A stretch of 64,000 nucleotides of DNA from CAVSCR01 sp963726575. Lineage in GTDB: Bacteria > Actinomycetota > Actinomycetes > JAHEKZ01. Positions 1 through 8,393 of this stretch are shown in pieces. Numbering within the stretch: position 1 is the first letter of the stretch; each line of letters begins with the position of its first letter. The notes below the pieces were generated by a model, which searched no databases, had not been told where the DNA came from, and saw only the letters and a program-made list of their open reading frames with translations. The DNA lies in NCBI GenBank assembly GCA_963726575.1, contig CAVSCR010000005.1:62001-126000 (forward strand), in the 5' to 3' direction. The translations under genes and the position numbers were made by a program.

Positions 1-181
1 CGAGCTGCTGACGCAGGCGCGAGCCGTTGCTGCCGACGTTGCGGGTGCCGGCGTCGAGGACTTCTGCGTCGACAACGGGTCGCATCGTCGTCTCGAGGAC
101 GTCGCGCGGGAGACACTGCAGCGTGCGGGCTGGATCGCACCGGCGCGGGCGCCTCTGACAGCCGACCCGAACGGGGCGTAG
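1..181 (+). CDS. C-terminal fragment of an unidentified protein
   Basis: An open frame runs from the window edge to a TAG at 179-181 and gives about 59 residues. It contains the stretch FCVDNGSHRRLEDVARETLQ followed by RAGW. This amphipathic ending with an Asp-Asn-Gly turn recalls the C-terminus of some small P-loop kinase-like proteins, but that is only an impression. The start and catalytic part lie outside the window, so no function is assigned. It ends 4 bases before the next gene and may be cotranscribed with it. Confidence 0.5.
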   Translation, partial: ELLTQARAVAADVAGAGVEDFCVDNGSHRRLEDVARETLQRAGWIAPARAPLTADPNGA

Positions 182-185
182 CCGC

Positions 186-473
186 ATGAACCTGGAGTTC
201 ACCGGCCCGATGTGGTTCTGGAAGGGACCATCGCCCTTCCACTTCATCACCGTTCCCGACGACGAGTCCGCCGAGCTGCAGGCCGTGTCGGCGGTGGTCA
301 CCTACGGCTGGGGCATGATCCCCGTGGCGGCGCAGATCGGGACCACCGAGTGGACGACGTCGTTGTTCCCGAAGGACGGCGGGTACGTCGTGCCGGTGAA
401 GGCGTGGGTGCAGAAGGCCGAAGGGCTCGCGGTGGGCGACGTCGTGACGGTCCGTCTCAGCGTCGACGTGTGA
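186..473 (+). CDS. DUF1905 family protein
   Basis: Small 95-residue protein whose whole length matches the DUF1905 pattern: an N-terminal strand MNLEFTGPMWFWKG, a central segment TYGWGMIPVAAQIGTTEW, and a C-terminal PKDGGYVVPVKAWVQKAEG followed by GDVVTVRLSV. The family forms a small beta-barrel and is often found alone or fused to other small domains; its biochemical role is not established. The ATG follows the stop of the upstream fragment by 4 bp, which suggests a short operon. Its 3' part (302-473) is overlapped on the opposite strand by the extended end of the LysR gene. Confidence 0.8.
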   Translation: MNLEFTGPMWFWKGPSPFHFITVPDDESAELQAVSAVVTYGWGMIPVAAQIGTTEWTTSLFPKDGGYVVPVKAWVQKAEGLAVGDVVTVRLSVDV

Positions 474-1393
474 GGGTCCTGGTCGCCGTCTGCCAGGACC
501 CGATGGCACAAGTCGGCGACGGCCTGTGCCCTGCGCGTCGGTCGCGACCCGGTGGGGCGCAGCAGCACCACCCGCAGTGACGCATCCGGTTGGTCGCCGA
601 CGTCGAGCGGGACGGTGACGTAGGGGCGGCCCTCCAGGGAGAGGTCGGAGTCCGGCCGCAGGTTCAGCACCGTGTACGCGAGACCGCGGGCAACAAGGGC
701 TCGCGCGAGCTCGGCACTGTGGGTGCGGTAGCGGATGTTCGGCGTGGCGGCCGCGGCCGCGAAGAGCTGAGCGAAGTAGTCGCGACTGTGGGGCAGGTCG
801 AGCAGCACCATCGGTTCATCCGCGAGCTGGCGCAGACCCACCCGTTTGCGCCCCGCCAACCGGTGACCCACGGGCACCACGAGGTGCGGCGCCACGGAGA
901 ACAGCGCGACGCGCTCGACGTCGTCACCGAATCCCAGGTCGTAGCCGATCGCCAGCTCGAGCCGGCCTTCGAGCAGTCCGGTCTCGAGCCGGTCCAGCGG
1001 TTCCTCGGTGGTGGCCACGTACAGCCCCGGCAGCTCGTCGTCGATCGCCGCGAGCACGGACGGTAGGACGAACGGAGCGAGGATGGCGAAGCAGCCCAGC
1101 GTCAGGTGGCCCGCCAGCTCGTCGCCGAGGTCGCCGGCCATCACCTGCAGGTCGTCGGCCTGTCCGATGAGCTGACGGGCGGCCACCAGCAGCCGATCTC
1201 CGGCCGGTGTCAGCGAGATGCCGCGCGCGTGGTGGCGCAGGAGCAGTTGGACGCCGAGGGCACGTTCCAGGTCGGCGAGCGCAGTGGACATGGCCGACTG
1301 GGACAGGTGCACCTGCGCCGCCGCGCCGGTGACGGTGCCCGCCTCGGCGACGGCGACGAAGTACTCCAGCTGTCGCAGCGTGTACCCGGCCAT
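302..1393 (-). CDS. LysR-family transcriptional regulator with read-through C-terminus
   Basis: Residues 1-60 form a typical LysR winged helix-turn-helix (LRQLEYFVAVAEAGTVTGAA, then LSQSAMSTALADLERALGVQ). Residues about 90-300 form the periplasmic-binding-like effector domain. The protein is 363 residues, whereas LysR proteins are normally near 300. The family-like part ends around residue 307, exactly opposite the stop of the convergent DUF1905 gene. The remaining 57 or so residues are simply the antisense translation of DUF1905, so an original stop codon seems to have been lost. It is transcribed away from the cyclase fusion at 1540, a usual LysR-target arrangement, but no target is proven. 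Confidence 0.85.
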   Translation of the reverse strand: MAGYTLRQLEYFVAVAEAGTVTGAAAQVHLSQSAMSTALADLERALGVQLLLRHHARGISLTPAGDRLLVAARQLIGQADDLQVMAGDLGDELAGHLTLGCFAILAPFVLPSVLAAIDDELPGLYVATTEEPLDRLETGLLEGRLELAIGYDLGFGDDVERVALFSVAPHLVVPVGHRLAGRKRVGLRQLADEPMVLLDLPHSRDYFAQLFAAAAATPNIRYRTHSAELARALVARGLAYTVLNLRPDSDLSLEGRPYVTVPLDVGDQPDASLRVVLLRPTGSRPTRRAQAVADLCHRVLADGDQDPHTSTLRRTVTTSPTASPSAFCTHAFTGTTYPPSFGNNDVVHSVVPICAATGIMPQP

Positions 1394-1539
1394 CGGGCCA
1401 GTATCGGGCAGTGGCGGCCGGTATCGGTCCAGCCGAACAGGAGTGCCCGCGAATCGGGCTGTCGAACCTGGCTCGGGTGCGGCAGGGTGGCACCGTCGTG
1501 GCCCGCCTCGGGCACGGCAGCCGGACCAGAAGGCGGGTC

Positions 1540-2895
1540 ATGATCGAACGGCCGGACACGCGGTATGCCGTGCGGGGTGACACCACGCTGGCGTACCAAG
1601 TCCTGGGCGACGGCGCGGACCTGGTGTACCTGCCGGCCTTCGCCTTCAACGTCGAGGCCAACTGGGACATGCCAGCGCATGCGCGGTTCCTGGATCGTCT
1701 CGCGTCGTTCTCGCGGCTCACCGTCATGGATCGCCGCGGTTTCGGCTGCTCCGACCGGCGTCCCACCGGTCAGGCAACGGCGCTGGAGGAGTACGTCGAT
1801 GACCTGATCGCTGTCACCGACGCCGCCTACTGCACCAGAGCGGTCCTCTTCGGTGTCGGGGAGTCCGGGTTCATCGCGATGCTCGCTGCGGCGAGCCATC
1901 CGGACCGCTTCGCCGGTCTGATCCTGTTCGACGCGGCGCCCTGCTGGTCCCGGAGCGAGGACACCCCGTGGGCCTGGTCCGACGATGCCTGGGAAGAGCA
2001 GTTCGCGTTCTTCCGCAACGCCACGCGACTCTCGGAGTACACCGAGGGCTATGTCCGGGATGCGGCTCGCTCCCTGCTGGGGGATCAAGTGGCGATGCGT
2101 CAGTTCGCGACGCTGCTCGCCCTGACCGCGACGCCGCGCTACCCCGAAGCCGAGGTCCGCGCCATGGCCAAGGTGGACCTACGCCAGCTGTTGCCGTCTC
2201 TGGGCGTGCCCACACTGGTGCTCCACCGCACCGCCAGCCCCACAGAACCCGTGGAGAGCGGTCGATTCCTGGCCGAACGGATTCCCGGGGCCACGCTGGT
2301 CGAGCTGCCTGGCACGGACGCCTTGCCCTGGATCGGGGAGTCCGACCCGGTGCTGGACGAGGTCGAGGCGTTCATCACCGGCGAGAGGCGGGAGCCGGAC
2401 GCGAACCGGATGCTGGCGACCGTGCTCTTCACCGACATCGTCGGCTCCACCGAACACCTCGCGAATGTCGGAGACGCTCGCTGGAGCGAAACGTCGGCGG
2501 CGCACGACGAACGAGTGCGCGCGTGCATCGCGGCCGGGCGAGGGGCGGTGGTCGATCAGGCCGGCGACGGCTTCTTCGCGATCTTCGACGGACCCGCCCG
2601 CGGCATCCGCGCCGCTGCAGCTGCCACCGAGGCCGTGCGCTCGCTGGGACTTGAGATCCGCGCCGGGCTGCACACCGCGGAGGTGGAGCGCGCGGGTGCT
2701 GAGGTCCGCGGCCTCGCGGTCCACGTCGGTGCCCGCATCGCGGCGTCGGCGGGGCCGTCGGAGGTGTTGGTGTCCCAGACGACAAAGGATCTCGTCGTCG
2801 GCTCCGGGTTGACCTTCGACGACCTTGGTGAGCGCCAGCTGAAGGGCGTGCCGCAACCCTGGCGCGTGCACCGGCTGCGGCCGACCTTGTCGTAG
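1540..2895 (+). CDS. Alpha/beta-hydrolase-like domain fused to class III nucleotidyl cyclase
   Basis: The start at 1540 is preferred because AGAAGG lies 8 bp upstream, although the frame is open from 1411. The 451-residue product has an alpha/beta-hydrolase fold (about residues 15-285) and a class III cyclase homology domain (about 295-450), the architecture of mycobacterial Rv1900c. In the hydrolase the expected nucleophile motif G-V-S-E-G-G reads GVGESGF, the His of the GxDHLPW motif is Ala (GTDALPWIGE), and the acid in the HRxGD motif is Ser (HRTASPTEPV), so all three triad residues seem lost. In the cyclase the metal-binding Asp residues survive (LFTDIVGSTE, QAGDGFFAIFD), but the purine-contacting Lys position is Asp (VDQAGDG). 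It may bind a ligand and signal weakly, or be inactive. Confidence 0.85.
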   Translation: MIERPDTRYAVRGDTTLAYQVLGDGADLVYLPAFAFNVEANWDMPAHARFLDRLASFSRLTVMDRRGFGCSDRRPTGQATALEEYVDDLIAVTDAAYCTRAVLFGVGESGFIAMLAAASHPDRFAGLILFDAAPCWSRSEDTPWAWSDDAWEEQFAFFRNATRLSEYTEGYVRDAARSLLGDQVAMRQFATLLALTATPRYPEAEVRAMAKVDLRQLLPSLGVPTLVLHRTASPTEPVESGRFLAERIPGATLVELPGTDALPWIGESDPVLDEVEAFITGERREPDANRMLATVLFTDIVGSTEHLANVGDARWSETSAAHDERVRACIAAGRGAVVDQAGDGFFAIFDGPARGIRAAAAATEAVRSLGLEIRAGLHTAEVERAGAEVRGLAVHVGARIAASAGPSEVLVSQTTKDLVVGSGLTFDDLGERQLKGVPQPWRVHRLRPTLS

Positions 2896-2900
2896 AGGTC

Positions 2901-3755
2901 TCAGCCGCTTGGTCGGCCGACGCGGCCGATGAGTTGCTCCAAGACGGAGCGCACCGAGCCCGGCCGCTCGAACCACACGAAGTGGCCGGCGCCCTCGACG
3001 ACCTCGAGCGTGGCATCGGCGAGACGGTCAACGGTGTCCGAGCTCGCGGTCGTCGGCATCGGACTGAGCTGGCCGTGCACGAACGCCATGGGCACCGTGA
3101 TCTGGGGCAACGCTGCGGACAGCCGGGGCAGATCGGCCTCCACCTCGGACCAGGTGCCTGCGTATGCGTCCACGGACAGGTCACCGATCGCGAAGGCCAG
3201 CAGGTGACTCGGGTCGGCGAAGTAGGCCGGCCAGACCAGTTCGAGGGCCTCCAGCGCCTCCTCGCGGGTCCCGTTGCCCGCCATGGCCGCGTCATCGAGC
3301 TCCTTGGCCCGTTCGCGGGACTCCTCGGGCGTCCGCGCGTTCATCTGCGCCTCGAACGCCGCCGCGCCACCGTCGCCCCAAGCACCCAACGGGTCCACCA
3401 CGACCGCGCCCAGGAGCCGCTGCGAGATCCGATCCGCTAGCTGGACGGCCAGATGACCGCCCCAGGAGTGCCCGACGACCCAGGCGCGGTCCCAGCCGAG
3501 CTGGTCGAGAACGCTTGCCGCATCGTCGGCGTAGGTGGCGAGGTCGAACGGGCCGTCCGTCGTCGAGGGAGCGACGCCGCGCTGCTGGTAGGCCGCGATC
3601 CGGTAGCCGTCACCGAGCTCGGCAGCCAGACCGTCGAGGTACTCGTAGGAGAGCCCAGGGCCGCCGTGCAGCAGGAGGACCGGTGCACCCTCGCCATGGA
3701 CCCAACCGGACAGCGCACCACCGGATACGGATGCGGTGATCTCGCGACGCGGCAT
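2901..3755 (-). CDS. Alpha/beta hydrolase, proline iminopeptidase-like
   Basis: The 284-residue protein carries the oxyanion motif LLLHGGPGLSYEYLD (about residue 30), the nucleophile elbow VVGHSWGGHLAV (about 95) and the late His in GAGHFVWFERPG (about 258). These match the proline-iminopeptidase branch of the alpha/beta-hydrolase superfamily. The usual catalytic acid in a HGxxDxxxP motif is not evident: the sequence reads VHGQLSPMPTTAS, so the acid may be displaced or activity altered. The substrate is unknown. It converges with the cyclase fusion (6-bp gap) and diverges from the GNAT/ligase gene across only 36 bp, so the two divergent promoters must be very compact. Confidence 0.85.
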   Translation of the reverse strand: MPRREITASVSGGALSGWVHGEGAPVLLLHGGPGLSYEYLDGLAAELGDGYRIAAYQQRGVAPSTTDGPFDLATYADDAASVLDQLGWDRAWVVGHSWGGHLAVQLADRISQRLLGAVVVDPLGAWGDGGAAAFEAQMNARTPEESRERAKELDDAAMAGNGTREEALEALELVWPAYFADPSHLLAFAIGDLSVDAYAGTWSEVEADLPRLSAALPQITVPMAFVHGQLSPMPTTASSDTVDRLADATLEVVEGAGHFVWFERPGSVRSVLEQLIGRVGRPSG

Positions 3756-3791
3756 GAGCGGACCCTACGCGCCGGTCGCTAGCGTGAGGCC

Positions 3792-6458
3792 GTGGTCGAC
3801 TACCCGAAGCACTGGGAAGCCGACGTCGTCATGCGAGATGGCGGCACGTGCCACCTGCGACCGATCCGCGCCGACGACGACCAACGGTTGCACGAGTTCC
3901 ACTCGCACCTTTCTCCGGAGACCATCTACTACCGGTTCTTCGCGCCGTATCCGACGCTGTCCGATCGTGACGTCGCTCGCTTCACCCAGGTGGACTACGA
4001 CAAGCGGGCGGCCATGGTGGCCACGATGGGCGACGACATCATCGGCGTCGTCCGCTACGACTGGATCGCTGACGATGACGCCGAGGTCGCCTTCGTGATC
4101 CGCGACGACTACCAGGGGCGTGGCCTGGCCACGATCTTCCTGGAGCACATCGCACAGGCGGCCCGGGAACGGGGGATCCGCCGATTCGTCGCCGAGATCC
4201 TTCCGGACAACATCCGCATGATCGACGTGTTCCGGCATGCCGGCTACCAGTCGGCCTCGGACTTCGTCGAGGGCATCGTGCGCATGGAGTTCGCGATCGA
4301 GCCGACGCTGGCGTCGCTGGCCGTGTCGCAGGCGCGCGAGCACCGGGCGGAGTCGCTGTCGATCCAACGCCTGCTGGCGGCGCGCACGGTGGCAGTGGTC
4401 GGGGCCGGACGGCAACCGCACAACATCGGACATCGGGTGGTCCGTCACCTGCTCGACGGCGGGTTCCCCGGATCGGTCGTCCCGGTGAACCCGAACGCGA
4501 AGTCGATTGCCGGCTTGACCGCCGTCGCGTCGTTGCGCGACATCGAGGAGCCGGTCGATCTTGCGGTCGTGGCCGTTCCCGCAGCCGCCGTCAGCCAGGT
4601 CGTGGCCGATGCGGCGGTGCGGGGAGTCCTCGGTCTCGTCGTGGTGTCCGACGGCTTCGCCGAGACCGGGCCGGAGGGGCGCGAGCGGCAGCACCGGCTG
4701 GTTGCCGAAGCCCGTGCCAACGGCATGCGCGTGATCGGACCGAACGCTCTCGGCGTCATCAACACCGCGCCAGACGTGGCCATGAACGCGTCACTGTCAC
4801 CGATCATGCCCGGACGCGGGCACATCGGGTTCTTCTCCCAGTCCGGAGCACTCGGGATCGCGTTGCTCGAGGCAGTGGTTCGCCGTGGGCTTGGCCTGTC
4901 CACGTTCGTGTCCGCGGGCAATCGTGCCGACGTCAGCGGCAACGACCTCTTGCAGTACTGGGAGGAGGATGACGCCACCGACGTCGTCCTTCTGTACCTG
5001 GAGTCGATCGGCAACCCGCGTAAGTTCAGCCGGATCGCTCGCCGTCTGGCTCGGCGCAAGCCGGTCGTGGCGGTGCGGATCGGCCGCGCGACCCAGGGCG
5101 TTCCACTAGGACATACCGTGCGCTCGACCGATCTTCCGGTCGCCGCGATCGACGCCATGTTCGGTCAGTCCGGCGTGATCCAGACCGACACGCTGGGCGA
5201 GATGTTCGACGTCGCCCAGCTGGTCGCGTTCCAACCTCTGCCGCACGGCAGCCGCGTCGCGTTGCTGTCGAACTCCGACGCAATGGCGTTGATGGCCGTC
5301 GACGCGATCGCCAGGAGCGGATTGGACCTCGTGGACCCACCGCTGGTCTTCCGGCCGAACGCGACAGCCGAGGACTACCGTCAGGCGCTGGCCGGCGTGG
5401 TCGACGACCCTGCGGTGGACTCGGTGATCGCGCTGTACATCCCGACCGAGCTCGGAGCTGGTGGTGACGTCGCGCGCGCCGTTGCCCGCGTCGCCTACGG
5501 CGCGAGCAAGCCGGTGGTGGCGGTGATGGTCGCCGTGCCGGAGGCGCCGGAGCTGCTGGACCGGATGTCCGACCACGGCGTGCCGGCGTCCGGGTCGGTG
5601 CCCACCTACTCAGCGGTCGAGGATGCTGTCGGCGCCCTGTCATCGGTGGTGCGTTACGCGCAGTGGCGCCGGCGTCCGGCCGGGGAGCTCGTCGATCCGG
5701 CGGGCGTCGACCCCGACCGGGCCCGCGCCGTGGTCGACGCAGCGCTCGCCCGCGGCGCCACGTCTGGCGAGGAGTCGGTGGAGCTCGATGCAGCAGCTGC
5801 GACCGAGCTGTTGGCGGCGTACGGCATCAGCTTGTGGCCGTCTCGTCGCGTGCGCGACGTCGACGCGGCCGTCGCGGCAGCGGAGGAGCTCGGGTACCCG
5901 GTCGTCCTCAAGTCGCGAGCCCGCGTGCTGCGCGAGAGCACCGACTGGGGCGGAGTGCATCCCGACCTCACCTCACCTGAGTCCCTGTCGGCATCCGTCA
6001 AGTGGTTGCGCGACCAGCTGGCCGCGCTGGGCACGACCGACATGGTCGTGCAGCACATGGCACCCGCTGGCGTGGCCGTAGAGGTGACCTCCACGGAGGA
6101 CCGCTTGTTCGGACCCGTCGTCTCCTTCGGGGTCTCCGGCGTGGCGACCGACCTGCTGAACGACCGCGCCTACCGCATTCCGCCGCTGACCGACGTCGAC
6201 GTCGACGACCTGGTCACCACGCCGCGGGCAGCGGCGCTGCTGGAGGGGAAGGCCGGCGGGATGGCCGTCGATGGCGCAGCGCTGCGAGATCTCGTGGCGC
6301 GCGTGGGCCGGCTCAGCGACGACCTGCCGCAGGTGTGCCGGCTCCAGCTGCGCCCGGTCGTGGTGGCCACCACCGGACTGGCGGTCCTGGGCGCGGACAT
6401 CCACGTCGCCGAGCCGCTGCGTCGGGTCGACGCCCCGGTGCGGCGCCTGCTCGGCTGA
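3792..6458 (+). CDS. Bifunctional GNAT acetyltransferase / ADP-forming acyl-CoA synthetase-like protein
   Basis: An 888-residue fusion. Residues 1-165 are a GNAT acetyltransferase with the acetyl-CoA loop DDYQGRGLATIFLEHI. Residues about 200-330 are a CoA-binding Rossmann domain (VAVVGAGRQPHNIGHRVV). Residues about 335-480 are succinyl-CoA-ligase-like and retain a His in VPLGHTVRSTDLP. Residues about 665-888 are an ATP-grasp domain (YPVVLKSRARVLRESTDWGG). The layout is that of Pat-type protein lysine acetyltransferases and acetate-CoA ligase fusions. Members with the intact His may make acyl-CoA as well as regulate enzymes by lysine acylation; which applies here is inference. The GTG start has a GTGAGG ribosome site just upstream. 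Confidence 0.9.
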   Translation: MVDYPKHWEADVVMRDGGTCHLRPIRADDDQRLHEFHSHLSPETIYYRFFAPYPTLSDRDVARFTQVDYDKRAAMVATMGDDIIGVVRYDWIADDDAEVAFVIRDDYQGRGLATIFLEHIAQAARERGIRRFVAEILPDNIRMIDVFRHAGYQSASDFVEGIVRMEFAIEPTLASLAVSQAREHRAESLSIQRLLAARTVAVVGAGRQPHNIGHRVVRHLLDGGFPGSVVPVNPNAKSIAGLTAVASLRDIEEPVDLAVVAVPAAAVSQVVADAAVRGVLGLVVVSDGFAETGPEGRERQHRLVAEARANGMRVIGPNALGVINTAPDVAMNASLSPIMPGRGHIGFFSQSGALGIALLEAVVRRGLGLSTFVSAGNRADVSGNDLLQYWEEDDATDVVLLYLESIGNPRKFSRIARRLARRKPVVAVRIGRATQGVPLGHTVRSTDLPVAAIDAMFGQSGVIQTDTLGEMFDVAQLVAFQPLPHGSRVALLSNSDAMALMAVDAIARSGLDLVDPPLVFRPNATAEDYRQALAGVVDDPAVDSVIALYIPTELGAGGDVARAVARVAYGASKPVVAVMVAVPEAPELLDRMSDHGVPASGSVPTYSAVEDAVGALSSVVRYAQWRRRPAGELVDPAGVDPDRARAVVDAALARGATSGEESVELDAAAATELLAAYGISLWPSRRVRDVDAAVAAAEELGYPVVLKSRARVLRESTDWGGVHPDLTSPESLSASVKWLRDQLAALGTTDMVVQHMAPAGVAVEVTSTEDRLFGPVVSFGVSGVATDLLNDRAYRIPPLTDVDVDDLVTTPRAAALLEGKAGGMAVDGAALRDLVARVGRLSDDLPQVCRLQLRPVVVATTGLAVLGADIHVAEPLRRVDAPVRRLLG

Positions 6459-6516
6459 GCCCAGCGGCTGCCGAAACGGAGTCGTCGCTGTCGGTCCGAC
6501 CTGCAAGAGTGAGTCG

Positions 6517-7806
6517 GTGAGCCAGCCGCGCGTCCGGTCGATCGACCAGTTCCGCGCGCTCCCGGGCGCGGCCCGGGTGTCGCTGGGCGCCGACTTGTGT
6601 CTCGCGGTCGGCTTCGGCCTCGTGCTGCCCTTCTTCCTCGTCTACCTCCACCAGGCGCGTGGCATGACGATCTTCCAGGCGGGTGCCGTGCTGGCCTGGA
6701 ACGCGTTCTGCGGGCTGGCCACGGCCCCGCTGTGGGGGCGCGCCATCGACCGTTACGGCCCACGTGTCTGCTGGATGGCGGCGCTGGCCCTCGAGGCGGT
6801 CTCGGTGGTGCTGCTCGCGGGGGTCACCCAGCTGTGGCAGGCGTTCGCTGTCGCCACGCTCATGGCGGCCGGCGGCGGCGGCGCCTGGCCGTCGGGCACC
6901 GCTTTCTTCGCGCGACTGGTGCCGTCGGAGCAGAGGACCTGGCTGTTCGGTGTCCGGTTCGCCGTGATCAACCTGGGTGTGGGCGTGGGCGGCCTGACGG
7001 CGGCCGTCCTGGTCTCCACCGAGTCGGTGGCCACGTTCCAGCGGCTGTATCTGTTGTGCGCCGTCACCTACGTCGCCGGACTCGGTCTGCTCGCCACGGT
7101 GCCGCGCGGCACCGGGCGCCTCACCCAAGCGGAGGTCGAGGAGGCCGGGGACGCCGTCGGCTACCGCGAGATCCTGCGCGACCGGGTCTTCCTTCGGCTG
7201 TTGCTCGGCGGCGTCGTGCTGGTCACTTTCGGCTATGCGCAGCTGGAGAGCGGATTCACCGCCTACGTCACGCAGGTCGCTGACGTTCCGGCGCGCTGGC
7301 TCGGCGTCGCGTTCGGCTTCAACACGGCCATGATCGTGGTGGCCCAGCTGCTCGTGCTTCGCCGCATCGACGGGCGCAGCCGGACCCGACTGCTCGCGCT
7401 CGTCGGCATCCTTTGGGCGGTCAACTGGCTGGCCATCGGAACCACGGTCCTCGTCCCGACGGTTGCCGTGGCCGTCCTCGTCGTGTCCGGCGCCGGCATC
7501 GTGTTCGGCCTGGGTGAGACGTTGTGGGCGCCGCTCTACCCGGCGTTGGTCAACGAGCTGGCCGTGGAGTCCGCGCGGGGCCGCTACAACGCCGCTGCGT
7601 CGATGGTGTGGAACCTGGCCAGTGTCGTCGGACCGCTCTACGCGGGAGCCATGATCGGCATCGGCTGGTCGACCGCCTGGGTGCTGGTGACCGCGGGCGG
7701 CTGTCTGGTCGGCAGCCTCACGATGCTCGGGCTGCGGTCCCGGTTGACCCCGGAGCAGGACGGCCGCGCTGCTCCGGCTCCGGCCGACGCAGCCGCGGTG
7801 CGATGA
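6517..7806 (+). CDS. MFS transporter
   Basis: The frame is open from 6271, but the upstream part only shadows the preceding gene; the GTG at 6517 (VSQPRVRSIDQFRALPGAAR) gives a normal 429-residue transporter. About twelve hydrophobic segments are visible, with the conserved loop WGRAIDRYGPRVCW between helices 2 and 3 typical of the major facilitator superfamily. The resemblance is to multidrug or sugar efflux MFS proteins; the substrate cannot be read. Its stop overlaps the start region of the next gene, which suggests translational coupling to the DUF5998 protein. Confidence 0.85.
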   Translation: MSQPRVRSIDQFRALPGAARVSLGADLCLAVGFGLVLPFFLVYLHQARGMTIFQAGAVLAWNAFCGLATAPLWGRAIDRYGPRVCWMAALALEAVSVVLLAGVTQLWQAFAVATLMAAGGGGAWPSGTAFFARLVPSEQRTWLFGVRFAVINLGVGVGGLTAAVLVSTESVATFQRLYLLCAVTYVAGLGLLATVPRGTGRLTQAEVEEAGDAVGYREILRDRVFLRLLLGGVVLVTFGYAQLESGFTAYVTQVADVPARWLGVAFGFNTAMIVVAQLLVLRRIDGRSRTRLLALVGILWAVNWLAIGTTVLVPTVAVAVLVVSGAGIVFGLGETLWAPLYPALVNELAVESARGRYNAAASMVWNLASVVGPLYAGAMIGIGWSTAWVLVTAGGCLVGSLTMLGLRSRLTPEQDGRAAPAPADAAAVR

Positions 7807-7814
7807 TGGGCGGC

Positions 7815-8393
7815 ATGTCCGAGACGGGCCTGCGCCCAGCCGATGCGCTTCGCGACGCCATCGAGCGCTGTGGGTACTACCCCGACGTTGTCGTGGACTC
7901 ACTCGATGTGTCGCTGGCCGGTGAGCCCGTGGTCTCCTTCCTGGTCCATCACGAGGCCACGTTCGACCGAGACGAGCTCCGGCGACACCTGACCGTCCTC
8001 GTCCTCACGCCGACGCGTCTGGTGATCGGCCACACCGACGACCATCCGGCCGAGGAGGACAACCCCCCGTTCGCCGCCACGTCGACCGAGGCCGTGCGCC
8101 TCGAGCGGATCGGGTCGGTCGTGGTCAGCCGGGTGATCGACGACCCGGTGACACACGCGCCGGGCGCAGTGCCACGCGAGGTCGTGCTCTCGATCGGTTG
8201 GGGAGTGGTGAGCCGCCTCGACCTCGAGCCGGCCAGCTGCGGTGATCCCGACTGCGAGGCCGATCACGGCTTCACCGGCACCGCCTCCCTCGACGACTTC
8301 TCGCTGCGGGTCAGCCACGCCGGCGACGGGCCCGACGGCGTCAGCCGCGCGCTGGAGTTTGCCCGCGCCCTGTCGCGTGCCACCACGCGTTAG
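7815..8393 (+). CDS. DUF5998 family protein
   Basis: A 192-residue protein found widely in actinobacteria. Recognisable parts are the N-terminal ALRDAIERCGYYPDVVVDSL, the central LRRHLTVLVLTPTRLVIGHT and the later acidic segment ASCGDPDCEADHGFTGT with two Cys. No catalytic motif is apparent and the function is unknown. In-frame ATG codons occur at 7803, 7806 and 7815; the last is chosen because conservation seems to begin there, but the earlier ones overlap the MFS stop and would give coupling. Its last four bases overlap the convergent oxidoreductase gene. Confidence 0.7.
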   Translation: MSETGLRPADALRDAIERCGYYPDVVVDSLDVSLAGEPVVSFLVHHEATFDRDELRRHLTVLVLTPTRLVIGHTDDHPAEEDNPPFAATSTEAVRLERIGSVVVSRVIDDPVTHAPGAVPREVVLSIGWGVVSRLDLEPASCGDPDCEADHGFTGTASLDDFSLRVSHAGDGPDGVSRALEFARALSRATTR

